A stretch of 26,997 nt of DNA from Hormiphora californensis. Lineage: Eukaryota > Ctenophora > Tentaculata > Cydippida > Pleurobrachiidae. The stretch's first letter is position 1; each line of letters opens with the position of its first letter. Both the position numbers and the translations under genes were made by a program. Location: assembly GCA_020137815.1 (NCBI GenBank), contig WFME01000021.1:1-26997 (forward strand), written 5' to 3'. This document shows positions 11,191 through 21,100 of the stretch, one piece after another. A model generated the notes under the pieces. That model worked only from the letters and a program-made list of their open reading frames with translations, made no database searches and was not told the DNA's origin.

Positions 11191-11322
11191 TTATCGTTTA
11201 CTGTTCTCCCTCCACTCGACATTTTGTCTGTAGGCGGCCATACCCGATTTGATTTTCTTCTCGGATGGGTCCACTGCAGCGCCGGACAGCTCGACCACGT
11301 ACAGATCAATATTGGGTTCAAC
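11191..11322 (-). CDS. Possible 3'-terminal exon of an unrecognised host gene
   Basis: On the minus strand, ATTTTTAG (an acceptor, with AG at 11324-11323) is followed by 43 codons and a TAA stop (11193-11191). The frame opens VEPNIDLYVVELSGAAVDPS and ends AAYRQNVEWRENSKR. Its amino-acid composition and G/C third positions look coding, whereas the overlapping plus-strand and other minus-strand frames look like shadows. The first codon GTT would need a phase-0 upstream exon at higher coordinates, which I could not find. The protein family is unknown. Confidence 0.42.
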   Translation of the reverse strand, partial: VEPNIDLYVVELSGAAVDPSEKKIKSGMAAYRQNVEWRENSKR

Positions 11323-11717
11323 CTAAAAATACCGTTATACATATATGATCTGCTGTATGGATATCTCTGTTACTTTCCACCTTGTATTGTAGTAGTTAGC
11401 TCAATAAAACATATACCGGGAGGTTTTATCTCTATTTGCATATTGTTATGTTAGGTTAAACCTATCACAATATTCTCCGGCAGTAGCAGCCTTAAAGAGC
11501 ACGTGTATGTAATATTCTGAGAACATGATGGGGAGGAGCTGTTGAAAAAATAGATAGGAGAGGGAGAGAGTTTTAGAGAGAGAGCCATATGAAGTGGTGG
11601 GAGGACGGAGAGAGATCTGAAGAACACTTAGAGCCATAACATGTTTCAGTTGAACTGATATTGCTCTTCGTATTGGAGGACAGTGAAAGATGGAGATCTA
11701 GATAGAGAGCAGACAGA
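11323..11717. other. Non-coding interval with GA-rich patches
   Basis: Contains GAGAGAGAG-type runs around 11555-11585 leading into the CT tract. No gene is supported. Confidence 0.5.
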
Positions 11718-11769
11718 TTCTCTTCTCCTCTCTCTCCTCTCTCTCTCTCTCCTCTATCTCTCCTCTCTC

Positions 11770-11817
<48 letters not shown>

Positions 11818-11857
11818 ATTCCTCTCTCCTCTCTATCTCTCTCTCTCTCTTTTCTCG

Positions 11858-11926
<69 letters not shown>

Positions 11927-12015
11927 CCCTCTCTCTCTCTCTCTCCCTCTCTCCCCCCCCCCCCTCTCTCTCTCTCCTCTCTCTTCTCTCTCTCTCTCTC
12001 TCCCCTCTCTCTCTA
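11718..12015. repeat. (CT)n microsatellite, ~300 bp
   Basis: An almost pure polypyrimidine tract on the plus strand, mostly TC dinucleotides with short C runs, including a run of about a dozen Cs (11953-11964). It produces spurious Ser/Leu-rich and Arg/Glu-rich open frames on the two strands. Such tracts can form triplex DNA and vary in length. Confidence 0.97.
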
Positions 12016-12441
12016 AACTTCTCTTTCCGGGTCTACTGTGTGTGGCTTCCAGGCGCTGTCTGCAGCTGTACTCTATTTGTGTCCACACAGAGTTATATTG
12101 TGTACTATGAGCGGCAGAACACTATATAGGAGTCTTGTTTGGAGGTCTTCTCGTACCGTCTTTTGAGAGAACTTCTCCGTACCGTACCTTTTGAGAGAGA
12201 CCCTCTCTCCTTTGTTTTTATGTTCTTTTGTCAACGGATTCAGGATGATGTAGAAAGCTGCTATTTTTCAAAAACTGAAACCTTATATTTTGGCATACAC
12301 AGCAGTCGCTTGCCTTGCTCGACCCTGATTCACAACCAGTCGAACGTTTGCCTACTTTTTCCTACCGTCAATATCGTATGACGTAGTAATCGTTGCTCAC
12401 CATGTTTTCTCTCAATATCAAGTTGGTGTGTTTCGATCTGA
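12016..12441. other. Non-coding interval
   Basis: A short near-direct repeat (TCTCGTACCGTCTTTTGAGAGAAC, then TCCGTACCGTACCTTTTGAGAGAGA) occurs around 12149-12203. No gene is recognised; the open frame at 12139-12381 has no domain signal. Confidence 0.45.
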
Positions 12442-12567
12442 ATGTCTTCGTTTTACCTCGATAACGGTGACGGTAATCCCGGACCAGATTGGCCTCAACA
12501 CCGCGAGGAGGACAATAAGACCTTTGGGAAACGGTACAGGATCATCGCTCTGCTTCCATTTTGCTAG
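12442..12567 (+). CDS. Possible short coding segment, unrecognised
   Basis: ATG followed by 40 further codons to TAG. It opens MSSFYLDNGDGNPGPDWPQH and continues as a charged segment (REEDNKTFGKRYR). GC-rich third positions contrast with the flanks. It might be a first exon using a donor near CGGTACAGG (about 12532). The minus strand is also partly open, so the strand is uncertain. No family is recognised. Confidence 0.22.
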   Translation: MSSFYLDNGDGNPGPDWPQHREEDNKTFGKRYRIIALLPFC

Positions 12568-13236
12568 CTGTGCAGTACTGTGGCTGAAACTTTATCAGAG
12601 ATAAACTATCTCTCATGTTGTTGGCTGATAATGTCAGAGCATTGTTCTCATCCTATTCTCATTCCTTTCAAGCGGTCAGAGCATTGGCCTGACAGCTATG
12701 AGTGGATAGCCTCTTGGCGCTGACCGTATGGTGGGCGCTGAGTGCTGACGCATTTACACCATTATTGAAGCTAAATGTCGTGGCATTGTAGTGATTTATG
12801 TAGGGACTTTAGAGATTATAATAGCACCCTGATTGGTTCAAGTTACAGTTTTTGCATGTGGTTGATATTTTCTGGAGTTGATCGAATTATTCCTTCGAAC
12901 TCCTTTATAATTCAACCTCAAAGATATTTGAGGTGGGGTTACCATATCCATGACGCCCGGGCTGTTCTTTTGACTTCAGATTTTATGCTCCCCCTCAAAG
13001 GCCATTATTTTCCATCTCGAATGGAATATGCAGGGCGACTGGTCCAGATTAATTAGGATCTCAATAGCAGAATAGTATCATGCAGGGTCTAGGAAGTAAT
13101 CAGTCAATGTGCTGCTCTGTCTTCTTTTGACTTGTAGACTCTATATCTAGTGAGTAGTGAGCCTCACTCTAGTAGTATAGTGTGGACAGTTGGGACCCCT
13201 TTTTTGCTCGAGTTTGTGGCTACCATATATGGGCAT
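12568..13236. other. Non-coding interval
   Basis: An open frame at 12775-13056 lacks any domain or compositional signal. The phrase GTCAGAGCATTG occurs twice (about 12633 and 12677). Nothing else stands out. Confidence 0.45.
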
Positions 13237-13265
13237 GTCACGTGACCCCACGGTTACCTAGCAAC
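13237..13265. promoter_or_regulatory. E-box palindrome plus X-box-like motif
   Basis: GTCACGTGAC (13237-13246) is a perfect 10-bp palindrome with a CACGTG E-box core. Six bases on, GTTACCTAGCAAC (13253-13265) fits the RFX-type X-box consensus (GTNRCC, short spacer, RGYAAC). These are sequence matches only; function is inference. The pair sits just outside the tandem repeats at the left end of the Polinton-like element. Confidence 0.4.
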
Positions 13266-13321
13266 AACCCTACCGTCGTGGCACCTAGCAGCAACCCTAA
13301 CCCTAATGTGTAGCCAAGTGA

Positions 13322-13652
13322 TAACCCTAGATTAGGTCATAGCGCTGACAAGGGCCACAGTGCAGTAACCTTAAATTGAAATGACTCTACACGATAACAT
13401 ACCTCCTAATCACTTTCCATATCCTTAATTTTGTACAAGTAACATCAATATTACTCCCGTGGTGTAGTGCTAACCCTAGATTAGGTCATAGCGCTGACAA
13501 GGGCCACAGTGTAGTAACCTTAAATTGAAATGACTCTACACGATAAAATACTCCTAATCACTTTCCATATCCCTAATTTTGTACAAGTAACATCAGCATT
13601 ACTCTCGTGGTGTAGTGCACCCTAGATTACGTCATAGCGCTGACAAGGGCCA
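13322..13652. repeat. ~148-bp tandem repeat at the left end, ~2.2 copies
   Basis: Units begin TAACCCTAGATTA(G/C)GTCATAGCGCTGACAAGGGCC at 13322 and 13471; a partial third begins near 13618. Copies are very similar and each ends in the CTCGTGGTGTAGTGC or CCCGTGGTGTAGTGC block. The same units recur inverted at 26765-26976. Telomere-like AACCCTAACCCTAA (13301-13314) precedes the first unit. Confidence 0.9.
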
Positions 13653-14102
13653 GCTCAAACTCTACATATTTTCTTACCTTCTGACCCTCATTACTTGTCC
13701 CTGTTGAGCCATCATAAAACTAGGTTCACACCTTTGAGACAAACAACCCTGTTGTCCCTTTAAATAAAAATACAGTACACTGTTTATTCAAATTGGACAT
13801 TACCAAATCGAGAATGTGCATCACAAGATTTAAGATTCAGTAGTCAGTACAGAGTAGTTCTTTCGATGGTTTCTTGCCTGAAGAATCAACACTCAACAGC
13901 TTTCTTATTGGAAGTTGCAGGTTTTTGGGCGGCAGGTTTTGGTGACAACCACAAGATTCTTTCCGGATGTTTTACCCTTTACTGAAGACACCTGCATCTT
14001 CGTAGCTGGATTTACAGGTTTTTTTTTACCGGGGCCGCTACAGTTTGCGTTTTTTTTCTGGCCGGAACAAGAGATTTACTTTTGGTAGATGGAGTTGAAG
14101 CT
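13441..14102 (+). repeat. Left terminal inverted repeat (662 bp)
   Basis: Reverse complement of 26312-26976. By eye the only differences are a few indels, for example CACCCTAG at 13618-13625 against GCTAACCCTAG in the right copy's complement, and one T in the poly-T at about 14029-14037. Homology ends exactly at GAAGCT (14102). Such similarity implies recent transposition or ongoing homogenisation of the ends. Confidence 0.95.
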
Positions 14103-14336
14103 TCTCCACCAGACGCTGATACCGTTCAACTGGCTTCTAACCAGATGAGCTTGGTGCCGGTCTTTTCCGCTGTCCTTTAGAACCAGATGCCGCCTCTGAT
14201 ACTTGAACTGACTCAAACAAGGTTCTCGAGCCTTGAGCCACCATAAAGCCAGGAATTTCAAACGGGTCTCCACCTTGGAGATAAAGAAACCTGTTGTATC
14301 TTTGATATCCTTGATATGAGTAGGCCATGACTGCAC
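14103..14336 (-). pseudogene. Degenerate small basic ORF at the inner edge of the left TIR
   Basis: On the minus strand, an ATG at 14328 opens 63 codons beginning MAYSYQGYQRYNRFLYLQGG, then GFMVAQGSRTLFES, ending Ser/Pro/Lys-rich (GQRKRPAPSSSG) at 14137. After a frame change the same style continues into the TIR (GGEASTPSTKSK, then PARKKTQTVAAPVKK, about 14110-14020). An overlapping frame (14336-14076) is also open. The Lys/Ser/Pro/Ala-rich tail recalls small DNA-binding virion proteins, but that is only a compositional resemblance. The family is not recognised, and the frame change means it is probably decayed or spliced. Confidence 0.4.
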
Positions 14337-14826
14337 CTAGTAGCTGAATTTGCAGATTTTTAGCCAGTGCTGATGGCCCGGGCTGATTTTCACCGCTGTA
14401 GGATTTCTGGATGGAAAGATATTTTTAAATGTTGATAAACCAGAAGCAGTCTTGAACCATCATAAAACCAGCGCTTTGGTTTCCACCTTCGAGATAAAGC
14501 ACTGCTCCTAGAGTTACTACTACATCAACACAGTTAAAGACACAGAATTCTCTGAACATGGATATTTCCCTCGACTATTCAGTGGAATTTGTAATATTCT
14601 GCACTGAAATTGGACTGTGCTGGCAAGCAATTATTGGAATTAAAAATATACGTTCAAGTCTTGTAAACAAAATTTCGTGGATAAAACATCAATAATATTT
14701 AAACACGATTTTTTACTTTTAATAATTTATAATAATCAATCAAAGAACTCAAAACCATGATTTGCAAGGCTACGGTATAACATTCTCATATTCCGTTTTA
14801 ATAGTACATAAATTCTCGCAGACTGA

Positions 14827-14872
14827 ATTTTCGCAACACTTACAACATACTGTCCTATTTCGAAACACTATT
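14827..14872 (-). repeat. Inner inverted repeat, left copy
   Basis: Its reverse complement (GTGTTTCGAAATAGGACAGTA, then TGTTGTAAGTGTTGCG) matches 25400-25446 (GTGTTGTGAAATAGGGCAGA, then TGTTGCAAGTGTTGCG). This is a second, older inverted similarity nested inside the TIRs. Confidence 0.6.
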
Positions 14873-15192
14873 GTAACAATTATTACACAACTTTGCTTGC
14901 AGTGACAACTTTATGCAACATTTGCAATTTTTCATAACAGTAATTTTACGATAGTCTTTACAACGCTTGCAAAAGTTGTTTTTAGATTTACAAAATTTTG
15001 TCATTTTTTCTATAGCATTTGTAATTTTTCACTAGTAATTTTGCGATATACTTTTTACGAAGCTGGCAAAAATTATTTAAAGTTTATAAAATATCGAAAT
15101 TTTTGTAGCATTTTTAATTTTTAACTATGTTGTAATTTTACAATATAACCTCTGAAAATCGTACTATGCATTTGTTTAGGAGTGAACTGAAG

Positions 15193-18100
15193 TTAAATAT
15201 CGAGATATGTTGTTCTGAGTCCATCCTCCAGAACCTTTCTTTTGACATAGATATGATTAAGTCCCGACTTTTTCACAGCGTATGTGTGCATACTCCCTTC
15301 TTTCATCCTGAAACCCATGTTTGTCTGTTGGTTGACAGGTTTCTTCAGTAACACAGCTCTGTAGTCTTCGAACGTAAGTTTATTGGTGTGAGACACTCCC
15401 TTCGAGCTGTACTTCGGATCAGGTCCAGAACAAAAGTAAGTCTTTGCGTTGAGACCGATGAATCCGTCACCGGACCACTCCACTTTGAACAGGCCTATGA
15501 AATGTCAAATATTACTTACTCCAGATCATTTGAAACTCATGACACATCTTGGAAGAAAAATGAAAGATAAGAGATCGAATACCTGGAGTACGCTTGTCAT
15601 AAGCTTTGTGGGTCGCTCTTGGAAAATACTGCTTCTTTACAACGTCCCACTCGTCTTCCATCCCTTCTTTGACAAGCTCGTCCAGTGAGTCTCCGGATAA
15701 AGCCAGGTATAAACTATCTAAAAATTTCATGGATTTGAGTATTCAATATTCACGGATATTTTAACTAAAATATTGGCTTTAAGGGAGACATCACTACCTC
15801 CTGAAACTGTTCAAACTTCGTTTAGGATACTTCCTCAAGCAAAGGGGTGTGTTCATGCAGAATTTCATATTTTTGGCTTATCGGGTAGTTACAGTTCCCA
15901 CCACTTCCAAAAACGTGCACTCATGGCACTCTATGCTAGAAGTTGTTTTTGTTGTTGCGGCGACGCAGCTGAAAATTGATTGGGGCTTGAACCGCAACTA
16001 GACGAAAATTCCCGCCCTGTATTGAAAGTAGACACGGCCCGGCGGGCATTGTAAGAAACATTATCGTACACTAGCGTGGGAAAAAGTTTGTATGCTAGTC
16101 CAAAATCACGTGATAGTCCTAATTTCCAGACTACTCAACTTTAACAGCAAAAAAAAAACAGGTGAGTGATTCTAAGTCAAAAATCGCCTACAAATCTAAA
16201 CTTACCCGTATCCATCTCAAGAAGACAGAAATCCTTCCTGTCAATAAAACGATCTATTACTTCATAATAGAAAACCAGCATCTTCAACCTAAAATGAAAT
16301 AGGTTTATACATATTTTTTGAGAAATAAAAAGCAGAAACCTAGATACAGAAATCATGTAGAATTCTGTCATTGGAGTAAAATGGCGTACTGTCATTGGAG
16401 CATTCGCAGGACACATACGGGACAGTGGACACATACGGGGCACATTCAGGACACACGTTAAGTTATACTCTTGGACAGGGAAAAAAACTTACTTTGCATA
16501 CGCGTATACAAAGAAACCGAGATGTACTGGTAAATCGTATGTGACTCGTCGCTTCTTAGAAACAACCTAAGATGATCACAGAATTAGACAGAAATATGTG
16601 TTGTGGTAGCAGGAAAACCTGATGCATCATGAATGGAGCTTGAAAGGAAGACATCACCGCTTCCTGAAACTGTCCAAACTTCTTTTAGGATACTCAAGTT
16701 GATACAGAATTTAATATAGAATTTAATACAGAATTTAATTTCAGGCATGCAGCAGTGTTCAATATGACCTAAATATGACCCATAGCGATTTTGAGCGTCT
16801 TCTTCCGGTCATTTCGAGCACCAATAAGCTATACTTTCTCCAAAAGATAAAGATAGACATTTTTTTTTGTTACAAGATATTTGCTGGCTTTAGGAGACCT
16901 CAAAAAATCCAAAAACCTAAAATTTCGATTTGAGTGCTCAAAATCGCTATGGGTTATATTTAGGTTTGCCTAGCTAGACTGTGTTTCGTGTGCCCCACCC
17001 GCGACCTTCGCCTGGTCAGGTTCATGCTAGCTGATACAAGGCTGAGAGTGAGAGTTGATAACTGTCTGTCTGAGGAGTTTAACGTTTCCATCGGAGCTTT
17101 TCAGGGAGATAGTCTGTCTGGAAATCTCTTTACTTTATACCTTGCGGGAGCCCTCAATCACCTACGCTCCATAACATCAACTACCCGACCAAACCCACCA
17201 ATACAAGAAAACCTACTCCCAGTAGAGTGGGAATATGCAGACGATGTAGATTTCATCGACGAATCTGTTGATAACCTGACAGCCATGTTACCTATCTGCC
17301 AGGAGATTTTAGAGGAGTGGAATCTTCACGTCAACGAGACTAAAACCGAGCACGTTCATGTATATCTTGCCAGCAAAGATGAGGTCGATCACAAGGGCGA
17401 GCCTGTGAAAGACCGAGAACCATGGAGAAATTGTATCTCACTTGACTCTAAACTTGGATGCAAGGAGGACATTGAACGACGTTGCAACCTATCAAACCTT
17501 GTTTTTAGGAAATACAAAGCAGTCTGGGAACAAGGGCCTAGGATCTCCCTTGCCACTAGGCTAAAAATATACGAGGCGCAAGTGGTTTCGGTGTTGATGT
17601 ACAACTGCAGCAGTTGGGCAGCACCTAAAAAGACATTGCACTCACTTGATGTATGTCATAGGAAGCACCTTCGGAACATCCTTAACATCCGGTTTCCTAT
17701 TTGTATCTCCAACAAAACACTGTACAAAAGGTGCAATCCGGGCACAGTGGAAAATGTTTGGTCATATTCTTAGGAGCCAGACCAACGCCCCTGCTATGAT
17801 GGCTCTTAAATTCGCTGTATCATGTGATATGAGGGGTAGACGAGGGAGGCACCAAACAAACCTCTTATCAGTACTTAAATGTGACCTCAAGGATAGGGGT
17901 TTTGATATTATGCATTATTTTGATGCGGTTATGGAGGCTGCGAGAGACAGAGTTGGGTGGAGAAGTATGAGTGTCACTCATCAGTTTTTTTAGGAGCTAT
18001 ATTTTATATGCCATATCAAAACTGCACGAGTTCTATAATAATAATAATAATACATAATAAAGGAGGGTCACTGCGCTGGTAAGTGCAAGCTGTAATTTAG

Positions 18101-21100
18101 TAATGAGACCAGGCTGGGCCCGAGAGACAGTTCAGTGGTAACTGGGGGGGGGGTCATGTGTGATGGAAATGAGAACTAGAGACAGATTTGAGTTGCATTT
18201 TATTGAGGAAAATAGCCCTTTTTGGTGTCTGAGACAAGCAAAAGTGAAACGAAATGCAACGTAACGAACGAGTAATCCACTTCTGTGGTGCTAGAGGTTG
18301 TTTTTTTGTTATTGTTCCAGCGGACGCAGCCAAAAATTAGATGTCCTATATAGAAATTAAGCTGGGTGGTGGTTACTGGTTATGAGCAACGCTATCGTGG
18401 GAAAAGCATGTATACTAGTACAAAATCACATGATTGTCCTAATGACACCCTTTTAAATGAACTGTAGACTGTAAACTATAGACTGACATACCTCAAAGGT
18501 GTCCTCCTCTAGCTCATCGAAACTAATCAGTAATGGGTCGTTGACCATTTTGCTGGCTCTCTCGATGTCTGCTAGCCGGACAGTAGTGTGACGATCCTTC
18601 CTCATGATAGAATGTCCGTAGACACTATTCCCTATGAGCTTGGAAGTCTCAGCTATGATGGACTTATTAGGATCCTTATCTCCTGAAGAAAAAAAATTTC
18701 TTGCACCTAAGCTGAGTTTGGTTCTGCTATAGTGCGTTATCTTCAAATTATGACTCCAGGAATCCAATTTTCTTACCAGCTCGACGATCATCTGACACAT
18801 TCTGAGCGAATCTGGCGAAGCACTTGACTGGATTGAACTGAACAAATTGGTAGACATTTGTCACGACAAGTCCATTATCCAGGTACCACTTTAGCAAAGG
18901 AGTGATCAACAGAATTTTCTCGGCAAACATGGAACCTATCAGGTTTCGACGATCTTTGAAAGTTTCCCCTGTCTCCTTTAGAAAGGCAGTCATGTACTCT
19001 CCAATGTCCTCGCTACTAATCGTAGCGTTCTTGAAGAGAGGAGTCATTTCACCAAACCTGGTAAATTATTGTGATCAGCGGATCATTACCATTGAACGTA
19101 ATTTGTTCAGTTAGTCTTAGTCGGACTCATAGTCTTTTTTACCTTTGTTTGAGATGATTAGGCACATGTATGTCGACCTCGGCAACGCCGAAAATTTCAC
19201 CACTCTGAACAGATTCCAAAATTTGTGTTTCTGTCAACCGGTACGAGTCTTCAAGAGGGTAGTGATACTTCTTTATTACCTGAAGAGACTTCCTTGTCTC
19301 CCGCCACTCGCATTCCCACATTTCCACCACCTAGGAGAGACTATACATTATTGCGATTTACAGATTACAAAATTTCATCAGACTTGTCGAAATTCTTAAA
19401 CCCTTTGAGGCCCATAGTGATTGGCTGAACGAAATTTTCTAATTTTTCCCAGATATACCCAGCATGATACTCTAAGATTAGGGGAAAAATAGTTTTTCAA
19501 ATCGGTTCATTACTTTTTCAGATACAGCATGGGTCATATATGACCCTCTGGGTCGTTTGGGAAGTTAAGAATTTCAAGCGGCCTAGGGTCCTCCATATGC
19601 CTTCCAAGCCTCAAAAGCTGGTTAGTCAGTGCCCTAGAGATGAAACGAGTTGACAGGAACCGTTACATGAACTTAATTGACTGAATTCTCTAATAAGGGG
19701 TAGGTTTCAGGTCATATGACCCTCTGGGTTGTTCATTGCACATCACCTCACATGTGTAATTCAGGCTTTAGACGCTGTTTATGATCAAATAAGATGCCAA
19801 GCCCGCAGTCATAACCCTATATTCAAATAATACTGACCTCAAAGCCAAGCGAACGGATTTCAGAGTTGATATCTTGAGTCTTTTTGAACCTGGAATCATG
19901 ACTTTTCCAGCCAGATTTTTCAACATCACGATCTTCTTGGAAACACTCGGGGCAGCCATGATACCAACAGCCGTGGAACTGGAAGACCGTCTTGGACTTT
20001 CTGAAAATAGTAGATAAAGTGTATAAGTGATAGTTTTACAGTCTGTATTCAATCCTGTAGTTAATTACCGATGAAAACCGTCTACTGGTATTTTCTTTGG
20101 ACCAAGTCTAACTTCTCCGCTGTTCCTAGCATGCTGGATATCAATCCCACGCTGATCCTCAACCCAACCCAGCCATTCACATGATACTTTTGAGGTAGCG
20201 GTGGGGTACTCTAATATGTAGTCTGGGGCACGCCTTCGTAAAAAAATCCCACATGGCATTTCTCTCCCCATACATTCTGTTGGAAACATGTTTTACAGTA
20301 CCATAATTAATTCAGTGTATATGATACATTTGAGCACAGTCGAATAATATAGGTTATACATAGTTCACTTCTGGATTAGTAATAATTATACATGCTGTAT
20401 TATAGTATACCAAACTTCTTACCCAAGTACAGGGCGTTGGCGTCGAAACCGACTACCTTCTTACACAGCTTTCCTTCCGCGTTATGACGGATTTTCGTAA
20501 CACCTAAATAATATTCTTGCTTAAAATATCTTATAATAATTAATAGTAATTAACAAAAATGGATAAATAAAAATAAATATTTATAAAGTAAATAAGCGAA
20601 TATAAGTAAATAATTATATAAATAATTAAGCAAATAAGTAAATGAGCGAATAAGTATAAAAAATAGATAATTAAATAAATCAATACACATATATACAGTC
20701 GGACCCCGATTTAGTGGCATCCTCGGGGGAAAAAATCCTGCCACTAAATAGGGGTGCCACTGAATCGGGTTCAAATAATGTTAATTTTCGTATATCGGGG
20801 AAAAAAATCCTGCCACTAAATCGGGGTGCCACTAAATCGGGGGCCACTAAATCGGGGTCCGACTGTATAAGTAAATAAGTAGAAAAGTTAATACGGAAAT
20901 AAGCAATTTTATAATAAGCAAATAAGCAATTTTATAAAGAGTAAATATGAGAAGAAAAATTAAATAAGTAATAAATAAAATGTTTTGCAATAAAATGTAC
21001 TACAATAACCTGCTTCTGCGTAACGGTCATAGATAATCGCTGGACCGCCAACGTTGTTGGACAGGAACAGTTGCACTAGATCTTTGTTTTTACCATTGAA

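Larger units (their letters stand above)
14103..15192. other. Left interior: repeated gene fragments and AT-rich 3' flank of the polymerase
   Basis: Two minus-strand fragments share the phrase AAGGTGGA(G/A)AC followed by TTTATG(A/G)TGG(C/T)TCAAG (near 14230-14285 and 14455-14495). A third, diverged copy lies in the TIR (13690-13755). From about 14826 to 15160 the DNA is AT-rich, with loose ~90-bp repeats built on GTAATTTT(T)CA/GCGATA and TTTGTAGCATTT. ATTAAA on the minus strand near 15119-15114 could be a polymerase poly(A) signal. Confidence 0.5.
16639..18448 (+). repeat. Intron repeat R, copy 2, interrupted by a MITE and a LINE
   Basis: The left part (16639-16698) and right parts (18279-18344, 18383-18448) together match copy 1 at 15777-16121. 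Between them lie a ~199-bp MITE and a LINE fragment. The simplest reading is that R was intact and the later insertions split it. Copies 1 and 2 are direct repeats flanking polymerase exons 11 and 12. Confidence 0.6.

Noticed and set aside
11683-12129. Long Ser/Leu-rich plus-strand and Arg/Glu-rich minus-strand open frames
   Set aside because: They are translations of the (CT)n microsatellite; no start context, domain or splice evidence.
12775-13056. 93-codon plus-strand open frame
   Set aside because: No domain or compositional support; likely chance.
13301-13314. AACCCTAACCCTAA as an actual telomere
   Set aside because: Only about two units, internal to the sequence and followed by non-telomeric tandem repeats; kept only as a curiosity of the element's end.
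16177-16443. Independent 88-codon minus-strand gene
   Set aside because: Only 16206-16288 is coding; it is polymerase exon 12 with motif C, and the rest is intron.
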